Source: Tenggerimyces flavus
GTDB lineage: Bacteria; Actinomycetota; Actinomycetes; Propionibacteriales; Actinopolymorphaceae
Direction: 5' to 3'
NCBI RefSeq assembly: GCF_016907715.1
Contig: NZ_JAFBCM010000001.1
Span: 3,844,001 to 3,908,000 of the forward strand
DNA: 64,000 bases
Below are positions 62,299-64,000 of the stretch, in pieces. Each line of letters starts with the position of its first letter. The stretch's first letter is position 1. A model generated the notes under the pieces. The model did not search any database. It saw only the letters and a list, made by a program, of their open reading frames with translations, and was not told the origin of the DNA. The position numbers and the translations under genes are program-made.

Positions 62299-64000
62299 AT
62301 GCGGACATTCAAGACGCGTGCCATCGTCGCGGGCGCTGCCGTACTGGCGCTGACCGGCGCGGGCATCGCGCCGGCGGCAGCCGGAACGAGCCACGGCGAC
62401 GCGAAGGTGCCGGTGGCGAAGGGGTACGGCGGTGCGGTCAGCACGGTCGACCTGGACGCGACCAAGGCCGGCATCGAGGTGCTGCGCAAGGGCGGCAACG
62501 CGGTCGACGCCGCGGTCGCCGCGGCCGCGACGCTCGGTGTGACCGAGCCGTTCTCCGCCGGCATCGGCGGTGGCGGCTTCTTCGTGTACTACAACGCGCG
62601 TTCGGGCAAGGTGTCGACGATCGACGGCCGCGAGACGGCGCCCCGGAGCGCGACCGACCAGCTGTTCGTCGACCCCGCGACCGGCCTGCCGCTGGCGTTC
62701 AACGACGCCCGCGGCAGTGGCCTGTCCGTCGGTACGCCCGGCACGCCGCTCACCTGGCAGCGCGCGCTCGACAAGTGGGGCACCTGGTCCCTGCGCAAGG
62801 CGCTCAAGCCCGCGATCAAGGTCGCCGACAAGGGCTTCCTCGTCGACGCGACGTTCGCCTCGCAGGTCAACGAGAACAAGGCGCTGTTCGGCGACTTCGT
62901 CCCGACGCGTGAGCTCTACCTGCCGGGTGGATCGGCGCCCGCGGTCGGCTCGGTGTTCACGAACCCCGACATGGCGGACACGTACCAGCAGATCGCCGAC
63001 CGCGGCGTCCGGACGATCTACGGCGGCCAGCTGGGCAAGGAGATCGTCGAGGCCGTCCAGCACCCGCCGGTCGCTCCGGAGACCACGCGGAACGTCCGCG
63101 CGGGCGACCTGTCGATCCGCGATCTTGCGAACTACAAGGCTCCGCTGCGTGAGCCGACCCGCGTGAGGTACCACGGGCTCGACGTCTTCAGCATGGGTCC
63201 GCCGTCGTCCGGTGGCTCGACGGTCGGCGAGATCCTCAACATCCTCGAGGCTTCCGACACCCCCGACGAGACCTCGGTGCTGCACGCCTACATCGAGGCC
63301 GCGTCGCTGGCGTTCGCCGACAGGAACCGGTACGTCGGAGACTCCGACTTCGTCGACGTACCGCTGCGCCAGCTGCTCTCGCAGGGCTTCGCCGACGAGC
63401 GCGCCTGCCTCATCGATCCCGCGCGGGCGTTGCCCAAGCCGCTCGCGCCAGGCGTACCGGACGGCCGCTACTCCGGCTGCGGCCAGCAGGCGGCGAAGGA
63501 GACCGGCAAGCAGAACGACGGCCAGTCCACGACGCACCTCACGACGTCCGACCGCTGGGGCAACGTGGTGTCGTACACGCTCACGATCGAGGCGACCGGC
63601 GGCTCCGGCATCGTCGTTCCGGGCCGTGGGTTCCTGCTGAACAACGAGCTGACCGACTTCAACTTCACGCCGACGCAAGGCGACGCGTTCGACCCGAACC
63701 TGCCCGGCCCGAACAAGCGGCCGCGCTCGTCGATGTCGCCGACGATCGTGCTGAAGAACGGCAAACCGTTCGTCGCGCTCGGCAGCCCCGGCGGCGCGAC
63801 GATCATCGGCACCGTGTCGCAGACGTTGGTCAACCGGGTCGACCTGGACATGACGCTGCCCGAGGCACTCGCGGCGCCGCGGGTGTCGGCGCGGAACGCG
63901 GTGACGCAGGCGGAGCCCGCGTTCATCGCCTCGCCCGTCGGACAGGCGCTCGTGGCCAAGCAGCACGTATTCAGCTCGGTCGCGGAGATCGGCGCGGCGA
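62299..64000 (+). CDS. ggt: gamma-glutamyltransferase (partial, runs off the window)
   Basis: At least 567 aa. Signal peptide MRTFKTRAIVAGAAVLALTG through PAAAG (cleavage near residue 28). GGT pattern: GYGGAVSTVDLDATKAGIEVLRKGGNAVDAAVAA, then the autoprocessing/nucleophile site QSTTHLTTSDRWGNVVSYT (Thr) and GSPGGATIIGTV. It cleaves gamma-glutamyl bonds outside the cell or at its surface. ATG 62299 has GGGGCGG just upstream. The 3' end lies beyond base 64000. Confidence 0.92.
   Translation, partial: MRTFKTRAIVAGAAVLALTGAGIAPAAAGTSHGDAKVPVAKGYGGAVSTVDLDATKAGIEVLRKGGNAVDAAVAAAATLGVTEPFSAGIGGGGFFVYYNARSGKVSTIDGRETAPRSATDQLFVDPATGLPLAFNDARGSGLSVGTPGTPLTWQRALDKWGTWSLRKALKPAIKVADKGFLVDATFASQVNENKALFGDFVPTRELYLPGGSAPAVGSVFTNPDMADTYQQIADRGVRTIYGGQLGKEIVEAVQHPPVAPETTRNVRAGDLSIRDLANYKAPLREPTRVRYHGLDVFSMGPPSSGGSTVGEILNILEASDTPDETSVLHAYIEAASLAFADRNRYVGDSDFVDVPLRQLLSQGFADERACLIDPARALPKPLAPGVPDGRYSGCGQQAAKETGKQNDGQSTTHLTTSDRWGNVVSYTLTIEATGGSGIVVPGRGFLLNNELTDFNFTPTQGDAFDPNLPGPNKRPRSSMSPTIVLKNGKPFVALGSPGGATIIGTVSQTLVNRVDLDMTLPEALAAPRVSARNAVTQAEPAFIASPVGQALVAKQHVFSSVAEIGAA

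Overview
This is chromosomal DNA from a high-GC Gram-positive bacterium (Actinomycetota). Support comes from frequent GTG/TTG starts, ATGA-type gene overlaps, HspR-type operators before dnaK, a mycobacterial-type LexA box before recA, and the conserved order DUF3046-recA-recX-rny-gluABCD-miaB with miaA further on. The accessory genes resemble soil Propionibacteriales (Kribbella/Actinopolymorpha-like), but that placement is a guess from general knowledge.

Layout. 0.2-13 kb: cell-surface polymer genes. These are rmlA-rmlB-rmlD for dTDP-L-rhamnose; an inserted padR/ABC-ATPase/FtsX-permease cassette; rmlC behind a large GT2-like protein on the other strand; and two tandem membrane-anchored CDP-glycerol glycerophosphotransferase-like proteins. 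13-15 kb: a solitary dnaK with two HAIR-like operators. 15-22.3 kb: an AraC regulator divergent from a PhyH dioxygenase, a Gfo/Idh/MocA oxidoreductase, a sugar ABC importer and a SelA-like PLP enzyme, read as one uncharacterised catabolic operon. 22.3-29 kb: an SRPBCC protein with an acidic insert, a hydrolase, a double GNAT, a secreted sialidase with its GntR regulator, and thiI.

29-41 kb is the conserved core: DUF3046, recA, recX, a DMT exporter with its Lrp regulator, rny, a small membrane protein, gluDCBA on the minus strand, and miaB. The recA-recX and rny-gluD gaps are unusually long and filled with repeats. 41-59 kb is an accessory block between miaB and the miaA-side genes. It holds an acyl-CoA synthetase-like gene, a LacI regulator with a secreted SGNH hydrolase, an M48 peptidase, and a second sugar/sugar-acid cluster (two DapA-like lyases, a 2-hydroxyacid dehydrogenase, an NAD epimerase, a GH38 mannosidase, an FMN hydroxyacid oxidase and an unusual regulator). 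ArsR/SRPBCC and VOC genes follow. 59-64 kb returns to the miaA neighbourhood and ends inside a gamma-glutamyltransferase gene.

The most notable non-coding content is several families of palindromic repeats. They include a 179-bp element with perfect 17-bp terminal inverted repeats, with a diverged copy 50 kb away and a shortened relative 1.7 kb downstream; hairpins whose copies differ by compensating base changes; and three perfect DnaA boxes directly upstream of recA. No tRNA, rRNA, CRISPR array, transposase or prophage gene was recognised.
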